Shown piece by piece: positions 1 to 8,177 of a stretch of 33,308 nt of DNA (the first letter of the stretch is position 1; every line of letters starts with the position of its first letter). The position numbers and the translations under genes were made by a program. Where the stretch lies: positions 1 to 33,308 of the forward strand of contig JALGYA010000004.1 of NCBI GenBank assembly GCA_029824475.1, written 5' to 3'. The notes beneath the pieces are model-generated. The model searched no databases and had not been told where the DNA came from. It saw only the letters and a list, made by a program, of their open reading frames with translations. Source of the stretch: Fimbriimonadia bacterium (GTDB lineage Bacteria; Armatimonadota; Fimbriimonadia; Fimbriimonadales; Fimbriimonadaceae).

Positions 1-918
1 GTCCGGTCATCGCTTCTGAGGCTCAATGGCGTTCAGATTACGGCGGATAAAGCGTTTTACGACAAGTCGAGCAATCGGTATAGCACGAAGGCGTTTCACA
101 TCCTCGATGCCTTCGAAATCAACGGCGGTCAAGGGCTGAGGGAAGAGAGCTATGTACGGTTCAGCACTGAGCTGTTCAGCTCGATCCAGTCAGGTGCGAT
201 CAACACCCTCGATTTTGGCGCGTACCTTGCGCTGAACGGCAGCGTGGCTCGGCGGCTCTATCGGTACCTCGACAAGAATCGCTACGATGGTAAGGAAGCC
301 TATCGAATTGGAATCAAAAAGCTGGCGTTCGAGAGGCTCGGAATGCCGCGCCACTACTACCCGTCACAGATCAAGCGAAATCTTGACAAGGCTCATGAGG
401 AGCTGGTCGATTCGGGCTTTTTGAAAAAGTGGGCTTACCAAAAAGGCCGTGAGGACGAGAATGTTGCCTACACATTTGCCGGAGCAAGCAAAGAGACTTC
501 GGACTCCGTTGAAGCCCTCATCAGTCGCGGAGTCACAGCGACAACGGCTCGGCGGCTTGTTTCAAAGCACGGTTGCGAACTGGTCAACCGTCAGGTGCAG
601 GCCTTTGATTCGCTGCAGGCATCCGGCAAGCTGAATGCCAAGAACCCCGGCGGCTGGCTGAAGCAGGCGATCGAGAAGAAGTTCGACTTTTCCGGCGTCG
701 AGATCCGGTCCACGAAGTCAGATCCGGTGGATAAGGCGGTCAAGGTGATCGGGCAGAAGCGGTCTGACGAGATCCTTGCTGAGGCTACGGATGAGATCAT
801 GAGCCTGCCGGAGAACGAGGGCTTTGAAGCTGGTCCCGGCATTCGGAAGAAGGCCAAGCAAATTTGGCAGGAACGAGTGATCGAAGAGGCTGCCGCCGCA
901 CCCAGCCGTTCAGGCTAG
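1..918 (+). CDS. Plasmid-type replication initiator protein (RPA-like), 5' truncated by window edge
   Basis: The frame is open from base 1 without a stop, so the first 81 codons before the internal GTG at 244 belong to the gene and the true start lies outside the window; 305 residues are visible. The visible part contains SLLRLNGVQ, then FSTELFSSIQSGAINTLDF and ARRLYRYLDKNRY, then a stretch of basic and aromatic residues ending in EELVDSGFLKK. This is the winged-helix pattern of replication initiator protein A (RPA) families of plasmids and chromids. The C-terminal part (RGVTATTARRLVSKHG, then KNPGGWLKQAI) matches the C-terminal module often seen in such initiators. Family assignment is from recalled motif patterns, not a search. 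The next gene starts 83 bases downstream on the same strand. If correct, the locus is on, or beside, a secondary replicon. Confidence 0.65.
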   Translation, partial: VRSSLLRLNGVQITADKAFYDKSSNRYSTKAFHILDAFEINGGQGLREESYVRFSTELFSSIQSGAINTLDFGAYLALNGSVARRLYRYLDKNRYDGKEAYRIGIKKLAFERLGMPRHYYPSQIKRNLDKAHEELVDSGFLKKWAYQKGREDENVAYTFAGASKETSDSVEALISRGVTATTARRLVSKHGCELVNRQVQAFDSLQASGKLNAKNPGGWLKQAIEKKFDFSGVEIRSTKSDPVDKAVKVIGQKRSDEILAEATDEIMSLPENEGFEAGPGIRKKAKQIWQERVIEEAAAAPSRSG

Positions 919-1001
919 TTTTCACCTTGGGCCAAGGTATGCTCTGCCCCGTTCGGCGGGTGGTCTCCGTCTGAATGTTTAGACAGTTTGGGCAGGCATC
1001 C

Positions 1002-4000
1002 ATGATCAGGTTTATCAGCACTCTTGCGGCGATCTCCGCGCTCCTCTTAGGGCTCCCCGTTTCGGGCATCGCTCAGGGCGGTCAGACAGGGGGCCAGACG
1101 GGCGGCCAGACGCAGGCGACTGGCCAAGCAGCTGGTGGCGGGGAAGCGAAGGCAGAAGAGGGCGCAGAGGAGACCAAGGCTTCATCCGTCACGGAAGAGT
1201 CAAATTTCGGCAACACAGAATTGTATGGGTACCGAATCTTTGAGCCAGCCAGGGTTCGAATCGATGAGTACCGCAGAATGGTCGCAGAGGCTACTGCTGG
1301 CGGCTCAGCATTTGAGAGCCCGGTTGGCCCGCTTTTGCCTCCGGTGAATGCCACTCCGCCCGCAAGCTATCAGCTTGGACCAGGCGACCGCCTAAGCGTG
1401 AGACTCTGGAGCCCAACGCTCGAGCTGCAGCAGGCGGAGCTGGAGATCGACCAGCAGGGAAGGGTTACCGCCCCTGGCAGCCAGCGACAGATCGTGCTGC
1501 GAGGCCAGACGCTGGCTCAGGCCGAATCGACACTGAAGGCTGAGGCTGCGAGGGCTGTCAAAAACGCCAACGTCACAGTTGAACTCGAAGCGCTCAGAAC
1601 TTTCAGCGTCACGATCATCGGTGATTCTTATCTCCCTGGCACATACGAAGTTCCGGCGATGACCACGGTCTTCAATCTGGTTTACGCAACTGGCGGCCCC
1701 GCAAACACGGGCTCTATGCGGCAGATTCTGGTCAAGCGGCAGCACGAGGAGACTAAGACGGTCGATCTTTACAGGCTGTTGATGGAAGGAGATGACTCGC
1801 AGGATTTCCGGCTTCAGCCAGGCGACATGGTTTTGATTCCGCCTGCCCGAACAAAGATCCGTGTGACAGGTGAGGTTCTCCGGCCTGCCGTCTATGAGCT
1901 TAAGCCAACAGAGACGCTTCTGCATGCCGTCGAACTTGCCGGTGGGGTCCGCCCGTCTGGTGTCTCCCAGTCGATCTCCATCGACTCGGTGGTGCCCGGA
2001 CAGGAGCGGGTCCAGATCGACGTGGACCTCCTGAGTGATCAGGCTTCAAAGGTTGCGCTATACGATGGCGACCAGGTGGAGATCATGAGCATCCGGCCTG
2101 AAAAGGTCAATGCTGTGCAGATTGCCGGTGCTGTTGATCAGCCTCGTTCCTACGCCCTGACCGACGGCATGAAGCTGTCCGATCTGGTTCACTCAGCGCG
2201 CGGCCTGCTTACCGACGCCTACATGTCGATGGCGCATATTCGACGCCGCAACGATGACCAGACCTATACTCAGATCACGGTTGACCTGGGCAGAGCGATG
2301 GCCGGTGATCCCGAGCACGACGCACTGCTCAAATCGTTCGACGAGGTCAGGATTTTCAGCATGCTTGAGGTCGAGTGGTTCCAGGACCGCCGAGTCTCTA
2401 TCCGTGGTGCCGTGAAGCGGCCCGAAACCCTAAATCGCGCCGACGGAATGACCGTGGTTGACTTGATCACGATGTCGGGCGGCCTGCGCCCGGATGCAGA
2501 CATGGATCAGGCGTTTATTCAGCGCCTCAATCCGGACGGCACTCCTGGCCCTCTGCTCAAGATCAGCCTCAATAAGGCCAAGGCGGGCAACCCAGAGCAT
2601 AACTTGGTTCTGCATGACCTTGATGTTCTCGAGATCTTCACAAAAGAGCAGAACAAGGCCGTCACCGACCAGAAGGTGAACGTCATCGGTGCGGTTCAGC
2701 GGCCAGGCACCTACACGCTCTCAGCCGGCCTGACCATTCGAGAAGTGATCGAATACGCTGGCGGCCTGGCATTGAATGCTGCACCCGATCGAACCTATTT
2801 ACAGCGGAAGAACGCTGACGGAACCATCGGCCAGCTCTATCTGATAGATGCAGAGAAGGCGATCGCTGACGACGCAGAGCACAACCTCGCGCTGCAGAGT
2901 GGAGACGATCTGCGGATCTACACGAAGGAGCAGGCGGCGGTTCAGTATGCCGAGACAGTGACCATTACCGGCGCTGTCCAAAACACAGGGCCGTACCAGA
3001 GAGGGAAGGGGATGACCATCCGCGACCTGATCAACATGGCCGGCGGAACGGTCTTCAATGCAGGTGACGTCATCGAACTGGCAAGAGCCAGACAGGCGGA
3101 GGGCTCCACAGTTCTTCAGCTGAGCCTGCGTGCTGTCATGGCCAGCGATCAAGCCAATATCCTGCTCCAAGACGGCGACATTATTTCGATCATGGCTGAC
3201 AGCTCAATCCTGGCGAGCCCGCTCATGGTCGAGCTGAAGGGCGAGGTGGCGCGGCCGGGGCTCTACATGGTCACCCGGCGCGACGAAAGGCTGTCAGAGA
3301 TCATTGAGAGAGCTGGTGGGCTCACATCCCACGCGTGGAGTGAAGGCCTGCAGTTCGCACGAAACCCCAATGGGCTAACAACACCGCTGCAGGACCTGGT
3401 CAAACCCCGCATGATGCAGGTGATGAGCCAGATCCAGGTAAACGCCTACACCCGCGCTTTTGCCCGGAGCGAAATGGAGAAGGTCCGATTTGCCAATGAC
3501 CAGGGCGGCGGACAGCAGCCCTCGATTCTGCCAATGGCCTCTGCGCCTTATGCGGCGCCGATGCAGCAGGCACCTGCCGACCTGACCAGCCTGGGGCAGC
3601 TTGTTTCAAAAGCGCGCACCGGCGGACCGGAGTCTGTGCTCGGCGGCAACCTCCACGTTGACCTCGAAGAGGCGATGGATCACCCAGGAAGCCCGGATGA
3701 CCTGCTGCTCAAGGATGGCGACATCATCAGCGTGCCTGAGATGCCGTCGACGGTTCTTGTTTCAGGGCCTGGTGTCCTGCTGAGTCAGGGCGTGATCTAC
3801 CGGCCTGGCAAGGATCTCAACTGGTACGTGAAGCAGGCTGGTGGATTGACTCCGGATGCTGACAAGGATCTCGTCATGGTGATTCGACCATCTGGTGTGC
3901 TGCTGAAGCCGCGGATGTCGACGAGAATCAAGCAGGGCGACGTGATCTACATCCCGACAGAAGTGATGCGAGCCCGCCTCGGCGACTCGGTCTCTGATTT

Positions 4001-4070
4001 CGAGAGGATTGTGCGATCGATCACGAACGGCGCGCTTCTGTTCGGAGTCTTCCAGGCTCTGACGAAGTAG
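1002..4070 (+). CDS. Polysaccharide export protein with about eight SLBB domains (Wza-like, oversized)
   Basis: Predicted outer-membrane/periplasmic exporter of capsule, O-antigen or EPS chains. I place the start at ATG 1002 rather than the in-frame ATG 975, because 1002 opens directly into a signal peptide (MIRFISTLAAISALLLGLPVSGIAQ region, hydrophobic residues 4-21) and has GGGCAGG upstream. A short GGQT tandem (bases ~1078-1112) follows the cleavage site. A Poly_export domain lies around residues 120-200 (YQLGPGDRLSVRLW). SLBB units begin near residues 202, 285, 372, 465, 560, 653, 743 and 918, each marked by a V-x-V/I-x-G-x-V-x-x-P-x-x-Y motif followed by an AGG. A proline/glutamine-rich insert (about 820-890) separates the last unit. 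At 1022 residues it is more than twice the length of Wza (about 380). No lipobox cysteine is seen. The C-terminus is hydrophobic (ALLFGVFQAL). A TATGCT box at 938-943 is a possible -10. Confidence 0.88.
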   Translation: MIRFISTLAAISALLLGLPVSGIAQGGQTGGQTGGQTQATGQAAGGGEAKAEEGAEETKASSVTEESNFGNTELYGYRIFEPARVRIDEYRRMVAEATAGGSAFESPVGPLLPPVNATPPASYQLGPGDRLSVRLWSPTLELQQAELEIDQQGRVTAPGSQRQIVLRGQTLAQAESTLKAEAARAVKNANVTVELEALRTFSVTIIGDSYLPGTYEVPAMTTVFNLVYATGGPANTGSMRQILVKRQHEETKTVDLYRLLMEGDDSQDFRLQPGDMVLIPPARTKIRVTGEVLRPAVYELKPTETLLHAVELAGGVRPSGVSQSISIDSVVPGQERVQIDVDLLSDQASKVALYDGDQVEIMSIRPEKVNAVQIAGAVDQPRSYALTDGMKLSDLVHSARGLLTDAYMSMAHIRRRNDDQTYTQITVDLGRAMAGDPEHDALLKSFDEVRIFSMLEVEWFQDRRVSIRGAVKRPETLNRADGMTVVDLITMSGGLRPDADMDQAFIQRLNPDGTPGPLLKISLNKAKAGNPEHNLVLHDLDVLEIFTKEQNKAVTDQKVNVIGAVQRPGTYTLSAGLTIREVIEYAGGLALNAAPDRTYLQRKNADGTIGQLYLIDAEKAIADDAEHNLALQSGDDLRIYTKEQAAVQYAETVTITGAVQNTGPYQRGKGMTIRDLINMAGGTVFNAGDVIELARARQAEGSTVLQLSLRAVMASDQANILLQDGDIISIMADSSILASPLMVELKGEVARPGLYMVTRRDERLSEIIERAGGLTSHAWSEGLQFARNPNGLTTPLQDLVKPRMMQVMSQIQVNAYTRAFARSEMEKVRFANDQGGGQQPSILPMASAPYAAPMQQAPADLTSLGQLVSKARTGGPESVLGGNLHVDLEEAMDHPGSPDDLLLKDGDIISVPEMPSTVLVSGPGVLLSQGVIYRPGKDLNWYVKQAGGLTPDADKDLVMVIRPSGVLLKPRMSTRIKQGDVIYIPTEVMRARLGDSVSDFERIVRSITNGALLFGVFQALTK

Positions 4071-4101
4071 GTTCTTAGGCGCACCACAGGTGGCCCGATT
4101 T

Positions 4102-4190
4102 GTGTGCCATGGACAGGCCCGATAGGGTTTGTCCGTGTCTTAGTGGATAGCCGCACGGACAAACGCCGGGGGCGCCTGTCCATGGCACAC
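4102..4190. repeat. Family A palindromic repeat, full length (copy A1)
   Basis: An 89-base element with outer arms GTGTGCCATGGACAGG and its exact complement at the other end, and inner arms GTTTGTCCGTG / CACGGACAAAC. Each half is itself a hairpin (GGACA...TGTCC), with a CCCGATAGGG loop stem on the left and a GC-rich variant on the right. It fills the gap between the convergent SLBB exporter and wecC genes, so it could act as a bidirectional terminator, but no T-tract follows. Other full copies are at 17267-17352 and 27334-27421. Confidence 0.9.
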
Positions 4191-4216
4191 GGAGCTTTCA
4201 TCCCCCAACCAAATGG

Positions 4217-5434
4217 TCAGACGCGTTTGAGGCCGCAGAAGTCGATCAGGTCGGGGCGGCGGATTGAGGCGCCGGCGAATTGGCTGTGCTTGACCAGTCC
4301 AACCACAATGTCAGCTGACTCGATGGTGGACTCGTAATCGCCCATTTTGAGGCCAGATACGGCTTCGGTGGCGTAGGGCTCGACAGCGATGACTTCCATT
4401 TCAGGAAGGCCATTCAACCGTTCGGTGATCATCAGTGCGGGGCTCTCTCGGAAGTCGTCGACGTCCGGTTTGAATGCGAGGCCGAGACAGGCGACGGTCG
4501 CCTTGCGGCCGTTTCTTTCCTGGAAGGACTGAGCAGCCGTCTGGACCTGGTTGATCACAAAATCCGGCTTGCCGTCGTTCACGATTCGGGCTGTGTGGAT
4601 CAGCCGGGCAAGGTCGGGGACCATGCTGACGATGAACCATGGGTCGACCGCGATGCAGTGGCCGCCGACGCCGCAGCCAGGCTGCAGAATATTGACGCGC
4701 GGGTGGTGGTTTGCGAGCTCGATCAGCTCCCAGACGTTGACGTTGACGCGGTCCGCGATGAGCGAAAGCTCGTTGGCAAAAGCGATGTTGAGGTCGCGGT
4801 AGCTGTTCTCTGTCAGCTTCACCATCTCCGCTGTCTGGGCGTTGGTTTCGAGGATCTGCGCTTTGACGAACGTGCGGTAGATGCGGCTGGCGTTAGCTGC
4901 ACCTTCTGGTGAAAGCCCGCCAACAATCCGGTCGTTGTGGATCAGCTCCGACATGATTTTGCCGGGAAGGACGCGCTCCGGGCAGTAGGCGAAAAAGAGC
5001 TTCATGTCCGGGCCGACGTGGGCGCGGACCTGCTTCTCAACGGCTTCAGTTGTGCCGACGGGCGATGTGGATTCGACAATGATCGTATCACCGTCTTTGA
5101 GCAGCGGGGCGACCGTGTCTGCGGACTGCAGAACGTAGCTGATATCCGGCTCGGGGATGTCGCCCTCCTCCTTGAAGGGGGTGGGGACGCAGAGGATGTA
5201 GAACTCAGCTTCTTTCGGCTCGAGGTCGGCGGTCAGATTGCCTGATACAACAGCTGATCGCACGGCGGAGTCGAGGTCAGGCTCGATGATGTGAGCCTTG
5301 CCTGAATTGATCGTATCGACAGCCTCTTTTCGGACATCGACGCCGAAGACACGGACGCCGCTGTTGGCGAACATCGTTGCCGTTGGCAGGCCGATGTAGC
5401 CCAGACCCATGATGCAGACTCGCTGTTGTTCCAT
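4217..5434 (-). CDS. wecC: UDP-N-acetyl-D-mannosaminuronate dehydrogenase
   Basis: Oxidises UDP-ManNAc to UDP-ManNAcA with two NAD+, in the cytoplasm. The 405-residue protein opens with the Rossmann motif GLGYIGLP (residues 10-17). It then carries VPTPFK and ESTSPVGTTE, the conserved AYCPERVLPG segment (149-158), a KLTENSYRDLNIAFANELS helix, and the active-site cysteine C260 in GGHCIAVDPW. The FKPDVDDFRESP motif of the C-terminal UDP-binding domain is also present. Length and all key residues match WecC of the UDP-glucose/GDP-mannose dehydrogenase family, and the HHPRVNILQPG stretch favours WecC over Ugd. It is the last gene of a minus-strand wzz-wzx-wecC unit, 37 bases after the flippase stop. 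A TACAAT box (complement of 5464-5469) in that gap could give extra transcription. The presumed partner WecB is encoded separately at 17560-18660. Confidence 0.95.
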   Translation of the reverse strand: MEQQRVCIMGLGYIGLPTATMFANSGVRVFGVDVRKEAVDTINSGKAHIIEPDLDSAVRSAVVSGNLTADLEPKEAEFYILCVPTPFKEEGDIPEPDISYVLQSADTVAPLLKDGDTIIVESTSPVGTTEAVEKQVRAHVGPDMKLFFAYCPERVLPGKIMSELIHNDRIVGGLSPEGAANASRIYRTFVKAQILETNAQTAEMVKLTENSYRDLNIAFANELSLIADRVNVNVWELIELANHHPRVNILQPGCGVGGHCIAVDPWFIVSMVPDLARLIHTARIVNDGKPDFVINQVQTAAQSFQERNGRKATVACLGLAFKPDVDDFRESPALMITERLNGLPEMEVIAVEPYATEAVSGLKMGDYESTIESADIVVGLVKHSQFAGASIRRPDLIDFCGLKRV

Positions 5435-5471
5435 CTCTTGCAGGCCCTCTTTGAGCCCAGGTGATTGTATC

Positions 5472-6833
5472 TCAGGCCTGGGCAGCAGCCTGGGAAGCCT
5501 GATCTGAAAGCCTCTTGAGCGCCTTCTTCACAAGGAGGAACATCGGGCCGGCGCTGAGGACCAGTATCGCTGTCGCCAGCACAAGGAAAGCACCGGCTGG
5601 CCCGTATTTCTGGAAGGCCATCGGGATGATCGCCACCGCCACAAGGGTTCGCCCGAGCCAGACAGCCGCTGCCTGGTATCGCCAGCCGAGGGCAAAGAGG
5701 ATCGAGAAGTGGACGTGCTCCCAGCAGAAGAACAGGAAGTGCGCCGCCCACGCAATTAGGAACAGCCAGCTCGGTGTGAACTCGATGTTTGTGATCGTGG
5801 GAATAACCGGTTGGCCGAACGTGATGAAACCAATCCCAGCCACCGAGGCCACCCCCAGCGCATAGAGGATCGCTTTGCGATAGGTGCGCTTCACCCAAGC
5901 TGTGTCACCGCGTGTAGCGGCGTCAACCAGTGCTGGCCGCAGCGGCAGGACGACCATCGAGATCATCCCATAGGCCTGCGTCACGAGCTGAAACGCGAAC
6001 AGATTCAGCGCGACCTGGTCGCCCTCCAGCGAGCGGTAGGCGAGCGCGATAGGGAACTGCATTCCGAGATACGAGGCGAGCGAACCGCTCAGCGCATAGG
6101 CGATGCCGTCGCTGGCGAGCTCCTTGAACTCCTTCTTGGCGAACCGTTTAGTTGAAATCTTCAGGTGGGGCCGGCCGCGCAGGAACAGGAACATGTTGCC
6201 GATCTGCACGGCGTACATGGGCGCATTGACGGCAACGATGAGCCAGGTGATCGACGGGGCGTACTTCGCGGCCAGCAGGATGGAGACGAACGCAAAGACG
6301 TTGCCGACGATCTGCCGCAGGTTGATCCGGTGTGTCTCCTGGTAGCCGATCTGCGCTGCCTCGGCGGCGGTCATCACAAGCTGCAGGCCCGCAAACACAG
6401 ACATGCAGAGCAGTGCGGTCTTCAAGTCCGCTTGATTCAGCCCTAGCGCATTCTCACCGAGGATCTGTGCCGGGGTGAGCAGGGAAGTGCCGACGAGCGC
6501 CCCGATAACGGCCAGGAGCCCGATAACGACCACTGGGAGCATTCCGCTGGCAAACAGCCTGCTCTGGCGATCCTCGTCGTCTTCAGCAGCGGCTTGGGCG
6601 AGGCGCACCGTCATCGCCGGGCCAAGCCCGATATTTGCGATGCGCAGGAACGCGAGAAGGCTGATGATCGGGCCGTAGATCGCAAAGGCCTCCTCACCAA
6701 GGGCCGCGCGGCCGACAGGGATCGCGACGAGCACGACGATCGCCGTGGTCAGCTTGGAGATGATCGACGTGATGACGGCGAGCTTGAGCCGCTTGCCGCG
6801 ATGAGCCTGAGCGTCAGGCTGCGGAGTCGCCAT
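5472..6833 (-). CDS. wzx: Polysaccharide flippase, Wzx/MATE-type (oligosaccharide flippase)
   Basis: Predicted inner-membrane protein of 453 residues that would move undecaprenyl-linked repeat units to the periplasmic face. After a short charged N-terminus (QAHRGKRLK) there are about 12 hydrophobic segments, starting with LAVITSIISKLTTAIVVLVAIPV and ending with GAFLVLATAILVLSAGPMFLLV. The segment FAIYGPIISLLAFLRIANIGLGPAMT resembles the second and third helices of the MVF/Wzx superfamily. Wzx proteins share little sequence identity, so the call rests on topology, length and context. The start overlaps the 3' end of wzz by 20 bases, indicating translational coupling. WecC follows after 37 bases. 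The function is strongly supported by the neighbours; the substrate is unknown. Confidence 0.85.
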   Translation of the reverse strand: MATPQPDAQAHRGKRLKLAVITSIISKLTTAIVVLVAIPVGRAALGEEAFAIYGPIISLLAFLRIANIGLGPAMTVRLAQAAAEDDEDRQSRLFASGMLPVVVIGLLAVIGALVGTSLLTPAQILGENALGLNQADLKTALLCMSVFAGLQLVMTAAEAAQIGYQETHRINLRQIVGNVFAFVSILLAAKYAPSITWLIVAVNAPMYAVQIGNMFLFLRGRPHLKISTKRFAKKEFKELASDGIAYALSGSLASYLGMQFPIALAYRSLEGDQVALNLFAFQLVTQAYGMISMVVLPLRPALVDAATRGDTAWVKRTYRKAILYALGVASVAGIGFITFGQPVIPTITNIEFTPSWLFLIAWAAHFLFFCWEHVHFSILFALGWRYQAAAVWLGRTLVAVAIIPMAFQKYGPAGAFLVLATAILVLSAGPMFLLVKKALKRLSDQASQAAAQA

Positions 6834-8091
6834 TGGTTCGACCGCCGCGAAGCATCGTCCAGAACGTCCCGAAGATTGCGCCTAGCAGAATGGCGAGCGC
6901 CGTGTAGAAGAGCGGGCGCTTGTTGGCTGGCCGCTCCTTGATGTACGGATCCTCCAGCACGTCCCACCGGACCTTTTCGATCTGCGCGTCAACGCGGCGG
7001 GCTTCGTAGTTCCGCTTGAGGGTGACGAGCACCTCTTCTAGGGTCCGGACCTCACGATAGAGACGCTGGATTTCAACGGCTTCGCCCGGGGCGGCCTCGG
7101 CAGCGACCTTGGCCTGAGCTACCTGATAGATGAGGGTTCGGCGGCGGAGCTCCAGATCCTGCACCTTCGTGCTGAGGTTCTGGTCGAGCGACTCGATCTC
7201 CTTGCCGACCTCTTCCTTCGCCATCTTCTCGGCCTCTGCGATCTGGCCTTGGAGCTTCACAACCTCCGGCTTGGCCGGGCCGAATGTGACCTCCGCAGCC
7301 CTGAGCTGGAACTTGAGATCGTTGATCTTGGTGCGCCAGTAGAACGAAGCGGAAGAGGCGGTCGGCATATCCAAAGCGCCTTCTGCAGCAGCCTTGGCCT
7401 GGCTCTTGGCCGCCTCCAGCTGGGTCTCAACAGTGCCGAGCTCGAAGAGAAAATCTTTGTAAGCCTGCAGTTTGATGGCGACGTCACCAGGCTCGGTAGG
7501 GTCAGAGGGAGCCTTCATCGCCGTCAGATAAGCCGACAGGTCAGCCTGTGCTTGGTCGAGCTCGTTCTCCTTGTCCGAGATGGCTTCAACGAGGTATTCC
7601 GCCTTCTTGCCGGCCGTCGAATAGTTCAGCTCTTTATCCCGCGTTTTGAGTGCGAGAATGGCTGATTCAAGCACACCAAGGATCAGCTTTTGATCCTTGT
7701 TTCTGACAGTCAAGACAACCTGATTCCGCTTGTACTCTTTTGTGGTGGTGAGCAGGGTGCTGAGGTCGCCCTCACTCATCCGCTTCTTGTCGGGCGTGAG
7801 ATCTTGGGTGGCGTCGCGTACGCTCTGCTGAACCGGGTTGCTCTTGATGACGCCTTCGATGATGTCGAGTGCGCTGGGGGCCTCAGCACCAAAGCGGAAC
7901 ATCGTGACGGCATCTACCGGATCGACTTCGAGGATAACGGAGGCTTTGCCCACATAGACAGGCGCGGCGACGAAGTGATAGATGACCGCCAGGACAGCGA
8001 ATCCACCGGAGGTGGCAGCGATGCGCTTCCATCCAGCCTTAACGGCGTCGATATATCGCCCAAGGTCGAGTTCGCCGCTTGCTTCAGCCAT
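6814..8091 (-). CDS. wzz: Polysaccharide chain-length determinant (Wzz/GNVR domain)
   Basis: Predicted polysaccharide co-polymerase of 425 residues. An N-terminal cytoplasmic segment (LDLGRYIDAVKAGWKRI) precedes transmembrane helix 1 (about residues 30-50), then the Wzz fold (VGKASVILEVDP). A long coiled-coil periplasmic region spans about residues 160-370 and includes LRAAEVTFGPAKPEVVKLQGQI, typical of the GNVR motif region. Transmembrane helix 2 is about 393-413 (LFYTALAILLGAIFGTFW). The protein ends shortly after, so no BY-kinase domain is fused, and no separate tyrosine kinase or phosphatase is visible in the window. It is the first gene of the minus-strand wzz-wzx-wecC unit and divergent from wzy, with 86 bases between the start codons. 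AGGA lies immediately before the ATG. A symmetric -10 element (8141-8148) may serve both directions. Confidence 0.9.
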   Translation of the reverse strand: MAEASGELDLGRYIDAVKAGWKRIAATSGGFAVLAVIYHFVAAPVYVGKASVILEVDPVDAVTMFRFGAEAPSALDIIEGVIKSNPVQQSVRDATQDLTPDKKRMSEGDLSTLLTTTKEYKRNQVVLTVRNKDQKLILGVLESAILALKTRDKELNYSTAGKKAEYLVEAISDKENELDQAQADLSAYLTAMKAPSDPTEPGDVAIKLQAYKDFLFELGTVETQLEAAKSQAKAAAEGALDMPTASSASFYWRTKINDLKFQLRAAEVTFGPAKPEVVKLQGQIAEAEKMAKEEVGKEIESLDQNLSTKVQDLELRRRTLIYQVAQAKVAAEAAPGEAVEIQRLYREVRTLEEVLVTLKRNYEARRVDAQIEKVRWDVLEDPYIKERPANKRPLFYTALAILLGAIFGTFWTMLRGGRTNGDSAA

Positions 8092-8140
8092 GTCCTACAC
8101 CGATCTGCCGCCGGGAGAGCCCAGGCCAGAAGGCGATGCC

Positions 8141-8148
8141 AGTATACT
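8141..8148. promoter_or_regulatory. Symmetric -10 element AGTATACT between wzz and wzy
   Basis: AGTATACT is a perfect palindrome that reads TATACT on both strands. On the plus strand it predicts a start near 8155, about 23 bases before the wzy GTG. On the minus strand it predicts a leader of about 43 bases before wzz. No convincing -35 boxes were found. A similar AGTAAACT stands at the other tight divergent junction (28305-28312). Confidence 0.45.
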
Positions 8149-8177
8149 CAGCCAGCCCTTTGCCAGAAGAGCGATGA

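Noticed and set aside
4102-4190. Family A palindromes as ordinary intrinsic terminators
   Set aside because: No T-tracts follow, the outer 16 bases are identical between distant copies, and half elements occur alone, which fits a repeat family better; termination may still be a side effect.
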